DNA of 64,000 nucleotides from Candidatus Epulonipiscium sp. (GTDB lineage: Bacteria; Bacillota; Clostridia; Lachnospirales; Cellulosilyticaceae). Location of the stretch: contig JAAYSX010000060.1 of NCBI GenBank assembly GCA_012518255.1, positions 1 through 64,000 of the forward strand, given 5' to 3'. The stretch's first letter is position 1. Every line of letters begins with the position of its first letter. Below, in pieces: positions 34,899-43,810 of the stretch. The notes beneath the pieces are model-generated. The model saw only the letters and a list, made by a program, of their open reading frames with translations, was not told the origin of the DNA and did not search any database. The translations under genes and the position numbers were made by a program.

Positions 34899-35579
34899 TT
34901 ATTTACTTATAAACATTTGTGTCCAAACATTGCCACTTTCAATATGCCCTACACCTATATGTGTGTAATTTCCTAGTATATTTTTTCTATGCCCTTCACT
35001 ATTCATCCATGCACTAACAACTGCTTCTGGACTCCTTTGGCCTTTGGCTATGTTCTCCCCAGCTGCCCTATATGAAACACCGAATTGCCTCATCATATCA
35101 AAAGGTGATCCATAAGTTGGGCTATTATGGTCAAAATAGTTTCTACTTTGCATATCCTGTGACTTTAATTTTGCAACCTTACTTAAATCATAGTCTATTT
35201 TAAGAGCAGGTAATCCCTGTCTTGCTCTTTCTGCATTAGTAAGCTCTACTACTTTTACTTCAAACGCACTTACAGAACTATTAACTTCCGGAGTTACTTC
35301 TGGCTCTAGCTCAGGAGTTTCTTCTGGAGTGATTTCTGGTTCTATAGGTTCTACTTCTGGCTTACTTTCTGGTCTTTTTCCTTGGTCTATGTACCAATCA
35401 TAGTTTTCTTGATCGCAAACATAAAACCTTTCTATGGTTTTTGGATTGTACCTATATAGGCGACTATGAAAATCCCTACTTCTATATGGAGCTGCAAATG
35501 TTTGCTGTGATTGTAAACCTAAACTAAGGACTGTTGCACCTACAAATGTTAATAATCCTGCCTTATTTTTAATTTTCAT
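34899..35579 (-). CDS. Secreted CAP-domain (SCP/YkwD-like) protein
   Basis: A 226-residue exported protein: signal peptide 1-30 (ending TFAAP), a linker at about 70-100 rich in Pro and Glu (EPEITPEETPELEPEV), and a CAP domain at 107-224 with LTNAERARQGLPAL, the histidine in FDHNSPTYGSPF, GENIAKGQRSPEAVVSAWMNS and GHRKNILG. CAP proteins of this kind are common in spore formers (for example SafA-associated YkwD-type proteins) but their chemistry is unknown. AGAAGGGAAG precedes the ATG. It is monocistronic, convergent with the aldolase gene. Confidence 0.88.
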   Translation of the reverse strand: MKIKNKAGLLTFVGATVLSLGLQSQQTFAAPYRSRDFHSRLYRYNPKTIERFYVCDQENYDWYIDQGKRPESKPEVEPIEPEITPEETPELEPEVTPEVNSSVSAFEVKVVELTNAERARQGLPALKIDYDLSKVAKLKSQDMQSRNYFDHNSPTYGSPFDMMRQFGVSYRAAGENIAKGQRSPEAVVSAWMNSEGHRKNILGNYTHIGVGHIESGNVWTQMFISK

Positions 35580-35720
35580 GTTATACTTCCCTTCTTAATT
35601 TGTTTTCAAAACTTATCGATCTAGTATATTACTAACTTGATAAGCTTTGTTACATAAGTATAACATAATTATTAACTAACATCTTCAGGAACATTCTTCC
35701 ATTATAATAAGGACCTTATT

Positions 35721-36218
35721 TTATCTCCCGCAGCATTTTTTATACTTTTTACCACTTCCACAAATACAAGGTTCGTTACGTCCAATCTTTTTATCCTTAA
35801 CTATGGTTTTTGATTTATTATATTCTTTTCTAATTTCCTTACGCTCTTCTATAGTTAAGATATCTTCCCATTCCTCAAGCTCAAATAGCCATTTAGCTTT
35901 AGCATCTAGCATATTTTTATAAAGCTCTTTATAATCTATTTCAAAGCTTACTTGGGAGTCCTCTGTTAATGACTGAAGATCATATTTATCTTTTAAACTA
36001 TCGTTAATTCCATCAACAAAACCTACAAATTCTACATCTGTCATCCTATGCTTCTTAGCAAGCTCTGATATTGTCCCTTCCACTATTTCTTCTGGGTTTG
36101 AAAGAATGCTTTGGTATACATCTTTTTCCCTCATTAAATAATCTTCTACCATCTCTGTGTACTGCTCTTGTGACTTAGTATTTTGTGCATACTTATCCCA
36201 TTGTTCATATAAAGTCAT
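35721..36218 (-). CDS. SEC-C metal-binding motif protein
   Basis: A 165-residue soluble protein. Residues 1-140 are acidic and helical without a clear family ([20 protein letters not shown] at the start). The last 22 residues are a zinc-binding SEC-C motif, [18 protein letters not shown], as in the SecA tail. SEC-C tails help several proteins bind ribosomes or SecB-like partners; here the partner is unknown. GGAAAGGAT precedes the ATG. It lies 36 bases downstream of thrC on the same strand and may be in the same transcript. Confidence 0.8.
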   Translation of the reverse strand: MTLYEQWDKYAQNTKSQEQYTEMVEDYLMREKDVYQSILSNPEEIVEGTISELAKKHRMTDVEFVGFVDGINDSLKDKYDLQSLTEDSQVSFEIDYKELYKNMLDAKAKWLFELEEWEDILTIEERKEIRKEYNKSKTIVKDKKIGRNEPCICGSGKKYKKCCGR

Positions 36219-36254
36219 ACTTAAAAATCCTTTCCTATATCAAATATTTAATAT

Positions 36255-37745
36255 TTAAACTAACTTTAAAAACTCTTTTATCACTTTTGCCATCTCATTT
36301 GTTTGGCATACTATATCATGCTCTATTTTTCTTGTTTTTAAGCCATCAATTCCTTTCGGAATTTCTCCACCAATTATATCATTCATTTTATCAACTAGTT
36401 CAAATTCATCAGTTTCCTTATATGCTTCTGAATCTAAGGCATCCATTACGCTACTTGGAAATTTATAAGGACTTGCCGTAGAAACTATTACTGTTGCTGT
36501 GCTATCAGATCTATCAGCTTTATAATCTTCATAAACAGCGTATGCTACAGCTGTATGTGTATCCATCAGATATCCTGTAGATTCATATACTTCCTTAATA
36601 ACTTCCTGGGTCCTTACATCATCTGCATAACCACCATAAAAATCTATTAGGTTCTCCTTCATTTCACTAGTTATATCATATTTGCCTTGTTTTTGTAATT
36701 GATCCATTAAATCCTTGGTTAATTCCGCATCATCGTTAGCAACATAGTATAGCAATCTTTCTAGGTTGCTTGAAATCAAAATATCCATAGATGGGGACAT
36801 GGTGATATTAAAATCCCTGTTTTTATCATAACTTCCATCTTGGAAAAAATCATATAAAACCTTGTTACTATTGGATGCACATATTAAATCACCAATAGGT
36901 AAGCCCATTTGTTTAGCATAATAGGCGGCAAGTATATTACCAAAATTACCAGTTGGAACAACAACATTCATTGTATCCCCTTCTTCAAGAGTTCCATCTT
37001 GCATTAACTGTGAGTAGGAATGGAAATAATATACAACCTGCGGAATAAGTCTTCCAATATTAATAGAGTTAGCTGATGAAAAAACATAGCCATTCTTATC
37101 TAGCTCTTCCCTAAATTCTAAATCTGCAAATATATTTTTTACTCCTGTTTGGGCATCATCAAAGTTGCCATTAATCCCTATAACACAAGTATTTTCGCCT
37201 TCCTGGGTAATCATTTGGCGTTTTTGTATTTCGCTTACTCCGTTTTGTGGGAAGAACACTATAATTTTTGTTCCATCTACATTGGCAAACCCTTCAAGTG
37301 CTGCCTTACCTGTATCCCCAGATGTAGCTGTTAATATTACTACATCCTTATCAATTTTTTCCTTCTTTGCTGATGTCATCATTAAATATGGCAAAATAGA
37401 AAGTGCCATGTCCTTAAATGCTAATGTTGGGCCATGAAAAAGCTCCAAAAATTTTAAATCACCTGCAGTATTAACAGGTGCTATTAAATCATTAGCAAAT
37501 TTGGAATCATATGCCCCATCAATACAACTTTGTAATTCTTCCTTGGAAAAATCAGCAAAATATAATCTCATTACCCTATATGCTAATTCCTTATATTCCA
37601 TCTCCTTCATATCACTTAAGGAAAAATCCATTTCTGGAATATACTCTGGTACAAATAGACCTCCATCATTAGCAATGCCTTTTAATATTGCCTGACTAGC
37701 CCTCGTACCTTCTTCCCCACCTCTTGTACTTCTGTATGTAATCAT
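36255..37745 (-). CDS. thrC: Threonine synthase
   Basis: PLP enzyme that turns O-phosphohomoserine into threonine. The 496 residues begin MITYRSTRGG, the usual opening of this family, and carry the PLP lysine in LAFKDMALS (about residue 112) and TSGDTGKAALEGFA, VVPTGNFGNILAAYYAK. The start at 37745 has AAGGAGGAAG upstream; an open frame continues to 37805 but would run through the promoter, which includes TATAAT (about 37777-37782 on the minus strand). thrA/thrB homologues are not nearby; metA and lysA, in the same aspartate family, lie 8-15 kb away. Confidence 0.95.
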   Translation of the reverse strand: MITYRSTRGGEEGTRASQAILKGIANDGGLFVPEYIPEMDFSLSDMKEMEYKELAYRVMRLYFADFSKEELQSCIDGAYDSKFANDLIAPVNTAGDLKFLELFHGPTLAFKDMALSILPYLMMTSAKKEKIDKDVVILTATSGDTGKAALEGFANVDGTKIIVFFPQNGVSEIQKRQMITQEGENTCVIGINGNFDDAQTGVKNIFADLEFREELDKNGYVFSSANSINIGRLIPQVVYYFHSYSQLMQDGTLEEGDTMNVVVPTGNFGNILAAYYAKQMGLPIGDLICASNSNKVLYDFFQDGSYDKNRDFNITMSPSMDILISSNLERLLYYVANDDAELTKDLMDQLQKQGKYDITSEMKENLIDFYGGYADDVRTQEVIKEVYESTGYLMDTHTAVAYAVYEDYKADRSDSTATVIVSTASPYKFPSSVMDALDSEAYKETDEFELVDKMNDIIGGEIPKGIDGLKTRKIEHDIVCQTNEMAKVIKEFLKLV

Positions 37746-37987
37746 TAACACTTCCTCCTTAGTACTTTCATATTCTTTTTTGATTATACCACATTTTATC
37801 CACATATTTCACTATTCTTTAACTATTAATAAGAGCACAAGATATTTTCTTGTTTTCTTGGCACTTTTTGCCTTCCTATGTAACATAAATTCCCCTCAAT
37901 GCATAATCTATAGTAGAGATTCCTCTTATGGCACATGCCTTATAAGTCTCTAATATATTGATTAAAATAGTACTAGGAGGTATATGT

Positions 37988-38182
37988 ATGACACGCTCAC
38001 TAAGGGATAGTTTAAAATGCCTTGTAAACCAAAAAGTAATCATTTATGCTGGAAAAATCAAATACTGTGTTGTTATTACGCAAGTGTGTGATTGTTATGT
38101 TAAAGCAATTGAAATGGGAACTGGGTATGTAAAAGTATTTAACCTAGATCGTATTGACTATGTAGAAGATTTCTACTCATAA
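37988..38182 (+). CDS. Small protein with VCDC motif, paralogue of the next gene
   Basis: A 64-residue soluble protein with no signal peptide or membrane segment, four cysteines (11, 27, 34, 36) and a beta-rich pattern: LVNQKVIIYAGKIKYCVVI, VCDCYVKAI, then YVKVFNLDRIDYVEDFYS. Residues 12-64 align with the last 53 residues of the gene that follows, with 29 of 53 positions identical by eye. The ATG at 37988 has a strong AGGAGG 7 bases upstream; an upstream start at 37958 is unlikely. I recognise no family. The fold could be a small Sm-like barrel, as in DUF2642-type spore proteins, but this is only a guess. Confidence 0.75.
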   Translation: MTRSLRDSLKCLVNQKVIIYAGKIKYCVVITQVCDCYVKAIEMGTGYVKVFNLDRIDYVEDFYS

Positions 38183-38233
38183 CTTTTAACAAATAGAAAA
38201 AGTTATATTAAATTATATAAAGGAGGATTTTTT

Positions 38234-38608
38234 ATGAGCTGTAATTGTAGAGGTGAACGTTTCTTCACTCGTCCTATAGAAGATAGTTGTGTAGATTCTA
38301 GAGATTTTGTGCAAGATAGTTGCGCAGGTTATGATAATAGATGTAATTGTGGATATTATGGTTGCAAGTGTAATGCAAAATCTGTAATTCCTGGTTGCTG
38401 TACTGGCGGTGTGGCTGGTGCTACTTTTAAGGATGGACTTTGCCAGTTTGTTAATCGTAAGGTTTTAATCCGTGTTGGCTGCCAAACTTTATGTGTTGTA
38501 ATTGCTGAAGTTTGTGACTGTGTTTTAAAAGCAATCTGTCCTAAGACGGGTAAAGTATTATACTTCAATCTTGACCGTGTGGTTGATGTTCAAGATATCT
38601 ATTCATAA
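38234..38608 (+). CDS. Cysteine-rich protein, 16 Cys in 124 residues, with VCDC domain
   Basis: A 124-residue protein in two parts. Residues 1-60 are hydrophilic and rich in Cys, Gly and Asn (C3, C5, C19, C30, C37, C39, C44, C46, C55, C56), with CNCGYYGCKCN at 37-47, suited to metal binding or disulfide cross-linking. Residues 72-124 are the same domain as in the preceding gene (VCDC at 93-96, FNLDR at 111-115). AAAGGAGG stands 7 bases before the ATG. It follows the smaller paralogue by 51 bases and ends at a terminator. A spore coat or other structural role is plausible, but I do not recognise it. Confidence 0.78.
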   Translation: MSCNCRGERFFTRPIEDSCVDSRDFVQDSCAGYDNRCNCGYYGCKCNAKSVIPGCCTGGVAGATFKDGLCQFVNRKVLIRVGCQTLCVVIAEVCDCVLKAICPKTGKVLYFNLDRVVDVQDIYS

Positions 38609-38612
38609 AACT

Positions 38613-38637
38613 AAGGAGCCCATAGGGCTCCTTTATA
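38613..38637. terminator. Terminator after cysteine-rich gene pair
   Basis: AAGGAGCCC (38613-38621) pairs with GGGCTCCTT (38625-38633) across a 3-base loop. It lies between the cysteine-rich gene and the convergent hpt gene and may act for both. Confidence 0.75.
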
Positions 38638-39174
38638 TTACTCATATACGCTTCTTTTAAGGGCACCTATAAATGGTAGGTTCCTATAATATTCTGCATA
38701 ATCTATTCCATAACCTACTATAAACTCATCTGGTACTTCAAAACCTGCATAGTCTATATCAACATTCTTTTCACGTCTTGCCGGCTTATCTAAAAGTGTA
38801 CATATTTTAATTGAACTTGGATTCCTGCCAGTTAAGATCTTCTTTATGTAAGCCAAGGTTAGTCCTGTATCTACTATATCTTCTACTATTATAATATGCT
38901 TACCTTCTATACTATGCTGCAGGTCCTTTTCAATTCTAACTACACCTGATGATTGCGTAGATGTTCCATAGCTTGAAACAACCATATAGTCTATCTGTAG
39001 GGGTATGTCTATCTCCCTTATAAGATCACTCATAAAAACACTTGATCCTTTTAGTATTCCTACCACTAATACTTCCTTACCCTTATATTCCTTGGAAATC
39101 TGCCTTCCTATTTCCTTTGTTTTCCTAGATATTTCATCCTCAGATATTAATATCTTCTCTATATCATTTCTCAT
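38638..39174 (-). CDS. hpt: Hypoxanthine(-guanine) phosphoribosyltransferase
   Basis: Salvages hypoxanthine and guanine with PRPP. The 178 residues have the PRPP-binding motif VEDIVDTGLTL (about 98-108), the SYGTSTQSSG loop (about 68-77) and the C-terminal FIVGYGIDYAEYYRNLP segment of bacterial HPRTs. AGAGGTG precedes the ATG. It is the last of a row of minus-strand genes (SpoVB-like flippase, BofC-C-like, flavoprotein, PHP phosphatase, hpt) with gaps of 27-80 bases. In many Firmicutes hpt stands beside tilS and ftsH, which are not here. Confidence 0.94.
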   Translation of the reverse strand: MRNDIEKILISEDEISRKTKEIGRQISKEYKGKEVLVVGILKGSSVFMSDLIREIDIPLQIDYMVVSSYGTSTQSSGVVRIEKDLQHSIEGKHIIIVEDIVDTGLTLAYIKKILTGRNPSSIKICTLLDKPARREKNVDIDYAGFEVPDEFIVGYGIDYAEYYRNLPFIGALKRSVYE

Positions 39175-39201
39175 CCTGCACCTCTTTTATATTATTAATT
39201 A

Positions 39202-40005
39202 TTATAACTTCCTAAATTTTGCTTTTCTATTATTATATGTTGTAAAGTATTTAAAGCCTGCTTCTTTCAGTAGTTGCCTGCCCTTTTCGTAATCTGCGCC
39301 AATATCTTCTGGCCTATGTGCATCTGAACCAATGGTAATTATTTCTCCTCCTAGATCCTTGTATCTCTTTATAATATCAAATCTAGGGTGCATATGTCCT
39401 ACTCCATACCTAAGTCCTGATGTATTTACCTCTATACCCTTAGAATTCCTAATTAATTGGCATAGTATTTCATCAATTACTTCCCTGTAATCCATATAAT
39501 CTAGGTCTGTATTAGGGTAGTTACCATACCTACAAATAAAATCTACATGGCCCAAAACATCAAAGTTATCAAAGTTATCAATGCATTCTTTAATAGCATG
39601 GAAATATTCCCTAAAAGCTTCTTTTTTTGTTTTGCCAGCAAAAAAGTTGCCACTGTAAAAATCTTGCCCATTAAGTGAGTGCATAGAACATATGATGAAT
39701 TCAAAAGGATTATTATTTATAAATTCATCTAACACATCCCTTCCTCTTGCCTCATAGCCTATTTCAGCACCTAGTTTTAGGTTTATGTGATTTTTGTATT
39801 GCTCCTTTAGCCTATTGAATTGGTTTATGTAATCACTTATGTTGGTTTCAAGATGGAATTCTTGACTTGACGGATCTGCTTCATGATGATCGGTAATCAC
39901 CATTTCATTAAATCCTAAAGATATAGCTCTTTTTATTTGTTCTTCCATGGGTGTTACACTATCCAACGAATAATTAGTATGCACATGATAATCTGCCTTA
40001 TACAT
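39202..40005 (-). CDS. PHP-family phosphatase, histidinol-phosphatase-like
   Basis: A 267-residue metal-dependent phosphatase of the PHP superfamily, probably histidinol-phosphatase (HisJ/HisK type) for histidine synthesis. PHP motifs are complete: DYHVHTNYSLDS (4-15), ITDHHEAD (about 38-45), a central ICSMHSLNG, LGHVDFICRYG and the final TIGSDAHRPEDIG. No other his genes are in the window, so the histidine link is only by family; phosphoserine or other sugar-phosphate roles are possible. GGAGGG precedes the ATG. The hpt gene follows after 27 bases. Confidence 0.8.
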   Translation of the reverse strand: MYKADYHVHTNYSLDSVTPMEEQIKRAISLGFNEMVITDHHEADPSSQEFHLETNISDYINQFNRLKEQYKNHINLKLGAEIGYEARGRDVLDEFINNNPFEFIICSMHSLNGQDFYSGNFFAGKTKKEAFREYFHAIKECIDNFDNFDVLGHVDFICRYGNYPNTDLDYMDYREVIDEILCQLIRNSKGIEVNTSGLRYGVGHMHPRFDIIKRYKDLGGEIITIGSDAHRPEDIGADYEKGRQLLKEAGFKYFTTYNNRKAKFRKL

Positions 40006-40036
40006 TAGCTAAATTCCCTCCATAATTATATTATTC

Positions 40037-41269
40037 TTATTTATTATTGCTTGTAGCATCTATGGCTGCCATATAAGCCGATGACCAAGCCCACTGCAAA
40101 TTGTATCCTCCACAATCCCCATCAATATCTAATAACTCGCCTACAATATATAAACCTGGTATCTTCTTGGATTGGAGTGTATCTTGATAAACTTCCCTAG
40201 TAGAAATTCCCCCTGCCATTACCTGGGCACTATTCCAAGTCCTCGTACCAGTAGCTATAAACTTCCAATCCTTAAATGTTTGGGCAAGCTTATTTACTTC
40301 TTTAATGGTAAGGGATGAAGATAATCTTCTCATATCATTGAGACCTGCCTCCCTAAGTAATTCGGGAATCAATCTCTTATTAATAAGACCAACTAAAAAT
40401 TCCTGCAAGGATCTCTTAGGCTGATACGCCATTCGCATCTGTATTATAACTTCCAACTCTTCCAAAGTATAGTCAGGGAATAAATCAAGACTAACGCTAG
40501 AACTACTTCCTTTTTGCTCATTCCTACCAACTAGCCTACTAACTTGAAGCACCGGTGGACCTGATATACCATCCTTGGTAAAAAGTATCTCACCTAACTC
40601 TTCACGCCTATTACAACCGTCACTTACAGTTACCTTACCCTGGAACTTAACCCCCTGTATCCTTCTTACAATTTTTGTATCTAGTATAATTTGCACCAGG
40701 GAAGGGAATGGATTTATAACCTTATGCCCCATTTTCTCCAGTAAAGATAACCCGCTTCCATTTGATCCTAGGCTAGGACTAGCCTTACCCCCAGTAGCTA
40801 CAATTACCTTGTCTCCATAGTATGATGTATGATCCAAGCAACTTATCTTAAATCCTTTATTAACTTGGCTAATTTCTTCTACTTCCTTATCTAGTAAAAC
40901 TTCAATAGCTAATCTATCTATCTCCATCCTTAGCACATCTAAGACACTAGATGCCTGATCAGAAAGTGGAAAGACCTTCCCACCACTTTCGACTTTGTGT
41001 GCTATACCTAGCTCTTCAAAAAACTGTATAGCCATATTGGGGTCGAAACCCGTTAATCCACCTAATGCAAACTTGGGATTGCTTCCATGATAATTCCTTA
41101 TGTTGCAATCTATATTTGTTATGTTACATCTGCCATTACCTGTTGCTAATATCTTCTTGCCTACTCTGTCTGTCCGTTCTAAAATAGTAACTTTAGCACC
41201 CTCCCTAGCTGCTACTATTGCAGCTACAAGGCCAGAGGCTCCCCCTCCTACAATTACTAAATCTAACAT
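40037..41269 (-). CDS. HI0933/YhiN-type FAD-dependent oxidoreductase
   Basis: A 410-residue flavoprotein. The FAD dinucleotide fold is at the N-terminus (LVIVGGGASGLVAAIVAARE, 4-23, then LERTDRVGKKILATGNGRCNITN), with the family's C-terminal GLYIVGELLDIDGDCGGYNLQWAWSSAYMA closing the flavin site. The group is named after HI0933/YhiN; one branch (BaiN) acts on bile acids in gut clostridia, but the branch here cannot be told and the substrate is unknown. AGGAAAT precedes the ATG. It is in the row of genes ending with hpt, 31 bases before the PHP phosphatase gene. Confidence 0.86.
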   Translation of the reverse strand: MLDLVIVGGGASGLVAAIVAAREGAKVTILERTDRVGKKILATGNGRCNITNIDCNIRNYHGSNPKFALGGLTGFDPNMAIQFFEELGIAHKVESGGKVFPLSDQASSVLDVLRMEIDRLAIEVLLDKEVEEISQVNKGFKISCLDHTSYYGDKVIVATGGKASPSLGSNGSGLSLLEKMGHKVINPFPSLVQIILDTKIVRRIQGVKFQGKVTVSDGCNRREELGEILFTKDGISGPPVLQVSRLVGRNEQKGSSSSVSLDLFPDYTLEELEVIIQMRMAYQPKRSLQEFLVGLINKRLIPELLREAGLNDMRRLSSSLTIKEVNKLAQTFKDWKFIATGTRTWNSAQVMAGGISTREVYQDTLQSKKIPGLYIVGELLDIDGDCGGYNLQWAWSSAYMAAIDATSNNK

Positions 41270-41315
41270 AAATATTTCCTTCCTAGATATCTATTGTTTA
41301 CCATAATAGTATACA

Positions 41316-41927
41316 TTATTCATCGTACTCTTGCAAAATCATATAAATTGCATCTGAATTTTCAAGTATTTCATCCTTCTGCTCTGTACTAATCCTAATT
41401 CCTTTATCCAGCACCTTGCTTAATCCTTCCGATAAATCATGTTGTTCTAGTCCTGTCTCCTTGTAAAATACCTTGTGGCCACTTCTTTCTATTGATATTA
41501 CTATATTCCCATTATTAATTGTTAAAATATAATTAGGGTCTATCTGCCTCTCCATCACCTTAGTAAGTATTACTTTATCCACATCATAGCATGTAATAAC
41601 ATAGTCAGGAAACATCTTGGCAAGTTGAGGTTTTGTATATCCTAGCCAATTAACACCCTTATATTCCTGGCTTTGGCTTACTAGTCCAAACTGATCTACT
41701 ATCTCTATTGTTACATCAGTATCTGGCTTAATCCTAACCACATCCTGGATCATTACTGTTTGGTTTTCTTGTGGGCCTTCTTCTGTATCAGCTATCTCTT
41801 GCTGTGGTAATTCTGTTACTGACTTTGGTATTGCTTTAATATAGATTGTATAAATTAAAAGTGCTATAAAGAAAAAAGTTAGGACTGCACCTGTTAGTAC
41901 TACCCTATACTGCCTTTTGCTAAACAT
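41316..41927 (-). CDS. Membrane-anchored protein with BofC-C-like domain
   Basis: A 203-residue protein with one N-terminal membrane helix (about 8-30) and an extracytoplasmic part. The segment YKGVNWLGYTKPQLAKMFPD, followed by NGNIVISI and a C-terminal LSEGLSKVLDKGIRISTEQKDEIL, fits the small alpha/beta domain annotated in many clostridia as BofC C-terminal; the Bacillus BofC acts in forespore-to-mother-cell signalling. The match is by pattern only. AAGGAGGAAG precedes the ATG. It lies between a SpoVB-like gene and the HI0933-type gene on the same strand. Confidence 0.68.
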   Translation of the reverse strand: MFSKRQYRVVLTGAVLTFFFIALLIYTIYIKAIPKSVTELPQQEIADTEEGPQENQTVMIQDVVRIKPDTDVTIEIVDQFGLVSQSQEYKGVNWLGYTKPQLAKMFPDYVITCYDVDKVILTKVMERQIDPNYILTINNGNIVISIERSGHKVFYKETGLEQHDLSEGLSKVLDKGIRISTEQKDEILENSDAIYMILQEYDE

Positions 41928-42006
41928 CTACTTCCTCCTTGTTTATTAGGTCCTATATGCTTTTTATAGTATTAACATATTATTCCTAATTTAAACAAGG
42001 CTTTTA

Positions 42007-43662
42007 TTATTTTCCCTTTAATATTCCTATGATTTTGTTCCCTCCTGGCATTAGTTCAAGTTCCACTATAGTAAGGGCTTCTAGCCATATAGCTGCAATT
42101 CCGTAGATAAATATTGCCAAGGGAACTAGCAAAGCTATATGAATAAATGCACTTGATGTCACTACTGATAATGCCAGATGAGCCAGTAAGGTTATAATTC
42201 CCATAAGGGCTGATATTAGTGCTGGTTTAATAAATATCTCTTTCTTATCTAAAACCACACCTGTTAATCTAACTACTGCTTTTATATTAAGGTAGGAAAA
42301 CATCATATAACAACCTATTGTACTATATATAATTGCATGAATATTTATATATGGTACAGGCAATAAAATCATATTTAATGTAACTTTTATGATACAGGCA
42401 ACTACAGCATGAATTGTTGGTAGTTGCTGCTTACCAAGCCCTTGTAAAATACCTGTACAAATCTGGGAAATTGTAATAAAGACAATTGCAATTGTACCTA
42501 GCTGTAAGAGGGAGGCACCATCTGGTTGCGACCTAAATAAAAGTCTTATAATAGGATCAGCTAATACTCCCATACCTATAGCAGCTGGAAATGCAAATAA
42601 CATACCAATCTTTAAAACAAGCTGAATCTTTTCCCTTACATCATCAAAATCTCTAGATGCAACAGAATATGAAATAGCTGGTATTGATGCTGTTGATAGG
42701 GAAATAATAAGAGATACTGGCACACTTACCAGTGTCAGGTACTTAACAGAATATTGTCCCTTTAGCATATCTACAATCTGAATGGCTGTTAAGCCAGATA
42801 TATCACTAATACCAATATAGGATGTTTGTCCATTTGCCATCATACCTTCTATTACCTTAGGTAATTTATCATTTATCATCTTTAAATCAATGGTTGATGT
42901 TAAACTAAATACTGCAGTCCCAAGTAATATAGGTATAGTTGTCATTAGTATTTTCTTTAGTATTTCCCAGCCTGATTCACGACTATGGCTTACACTTCTT
43001 TCTATATTCCTATTAATGTCAGGCTTAACTAGCCAGTAGACAAATAGTATAAATATAAAACCAGATAAGGCTCCTATACCTGTACCTAGTGTACTACCAA
43101 CTACTGCACTTTCAAGCCCTCTACCTATTAAAGCATGGGCAAGTATAACACTAAATATTGCATTAAATAACTGCTCTATAATCTGAGAAATAGCAGTTGG
43201 CATCATAGTATTTAAACCTTGAAAGTACCCTCTAAAAGACGACATTAACACTACTATTAAAACTGTTGGTGCTAGTGACTTCATTGCATATACCGTTCTA
43301 GGTGATCCCATCATATTAGCAAGATTACTTGCAAATATCCACATTATTATAGAAAATATTCCCCCAAAAATTCCAGAGTATATTATAGAAATTTTAAAAA
43401 CCCTATGAGCATCCCTATAGTCTCCCTTGGCTACTCTCTCGGCAACCAATTTAGAAATAGCAGTTGGTAGCCCATAAGCGCACAAGGTAATTAATACAGT
43501 ATATATTTGAAATGCATCTGCATACAAACCATTTCCTTCATCCCCTAATATGCTTGTTAAGGGAATCCTATATATTAAACCAATAATTTTAGTTAGAAAG
43601 GTAGCAACAGCAAGAATTGCTGCTCCTTTAACAAGCCCAGAGCCTGATTTCTTTTTAGTCAT
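42007..43662 (-). CDS. SpoVB/MurJ-like lipid flippase (MOP superfamily)
   Basis: A 551-residue integral membrane protein with 14 or so helices. The opening LVKGAAILAVATFLTKIIGLIYRIPLTSILG and the YADAFQIYTVLITL segment are typical of the polysaccharide-biosynthesis / SpoVB group, which moves lipid-linked wall or coat precursors across the membrane. It is a second member beside the closer spoVB at 48535. In clostridia one copy usually serves sporulation cortex and another vegetative wall synthesis; which is which is not shown. AAGGAGG precedes the ATG. It is the first gene of the row that ends in hpt. Confidence 0.85.
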   Translation of the reverse strand: MTKKKSGSGLVKGAAILAVATFLTKIIGLIYRIPLTSILGDEGNGLYADAFQIYTVLITLCAYGLPTAISKLVAERVAKGDYRDAHRVFKISIIYSGIFGGIFSIIMWIFASNLANMMGSPRTVYAMKSLAPTVLIVVLMSSFRGYFQGLNTMMPTAISQIIEQLFNAIFSVILAHALIGRGLESAVVGSTLGTGIGALSGFIFILFVYWLVKPDINRNIERSVSHSRESGWEILKKILMTTIPILLGTAVFSLTSTIDLKMINDKLPKVIEGMMANGQTSYIGISDISGLTAIQIVDMLKGQYSVKYLTLVSVPVSLIISLSTASIPAISYSVASRDFDDVREKIQLVLKIGMLFAFPAAIGMGVLADPIIRLLFRSQPDGASLLQLGTIAIVFITISQICTGILQGLGKQQLPTIHAVVACIIKVTLNMILLPVPYINIHAIIYSTIGCYMMFSYLNIKAVVRLTGVVLDKKEIFIKPALISALMGIITLLAHLALSVVTSSAFIHIALLVPLAIFIYGIAAIWLEALTIVELELMPGGNKIIGILKGK

Positions 43663-43810
43663 TTAGTAGGCCTCCTTTTATTAATCCGTTTTATTATATC
43701 ATATTAGGCTGATAATATCTGATATTTCGACATTTTACCTAGTTGCTTTGCCAAAGTATGTTTATCCTAGTATAATACAAGTATTAATTATAATTATAGG
43801 AGGCCTGAAC

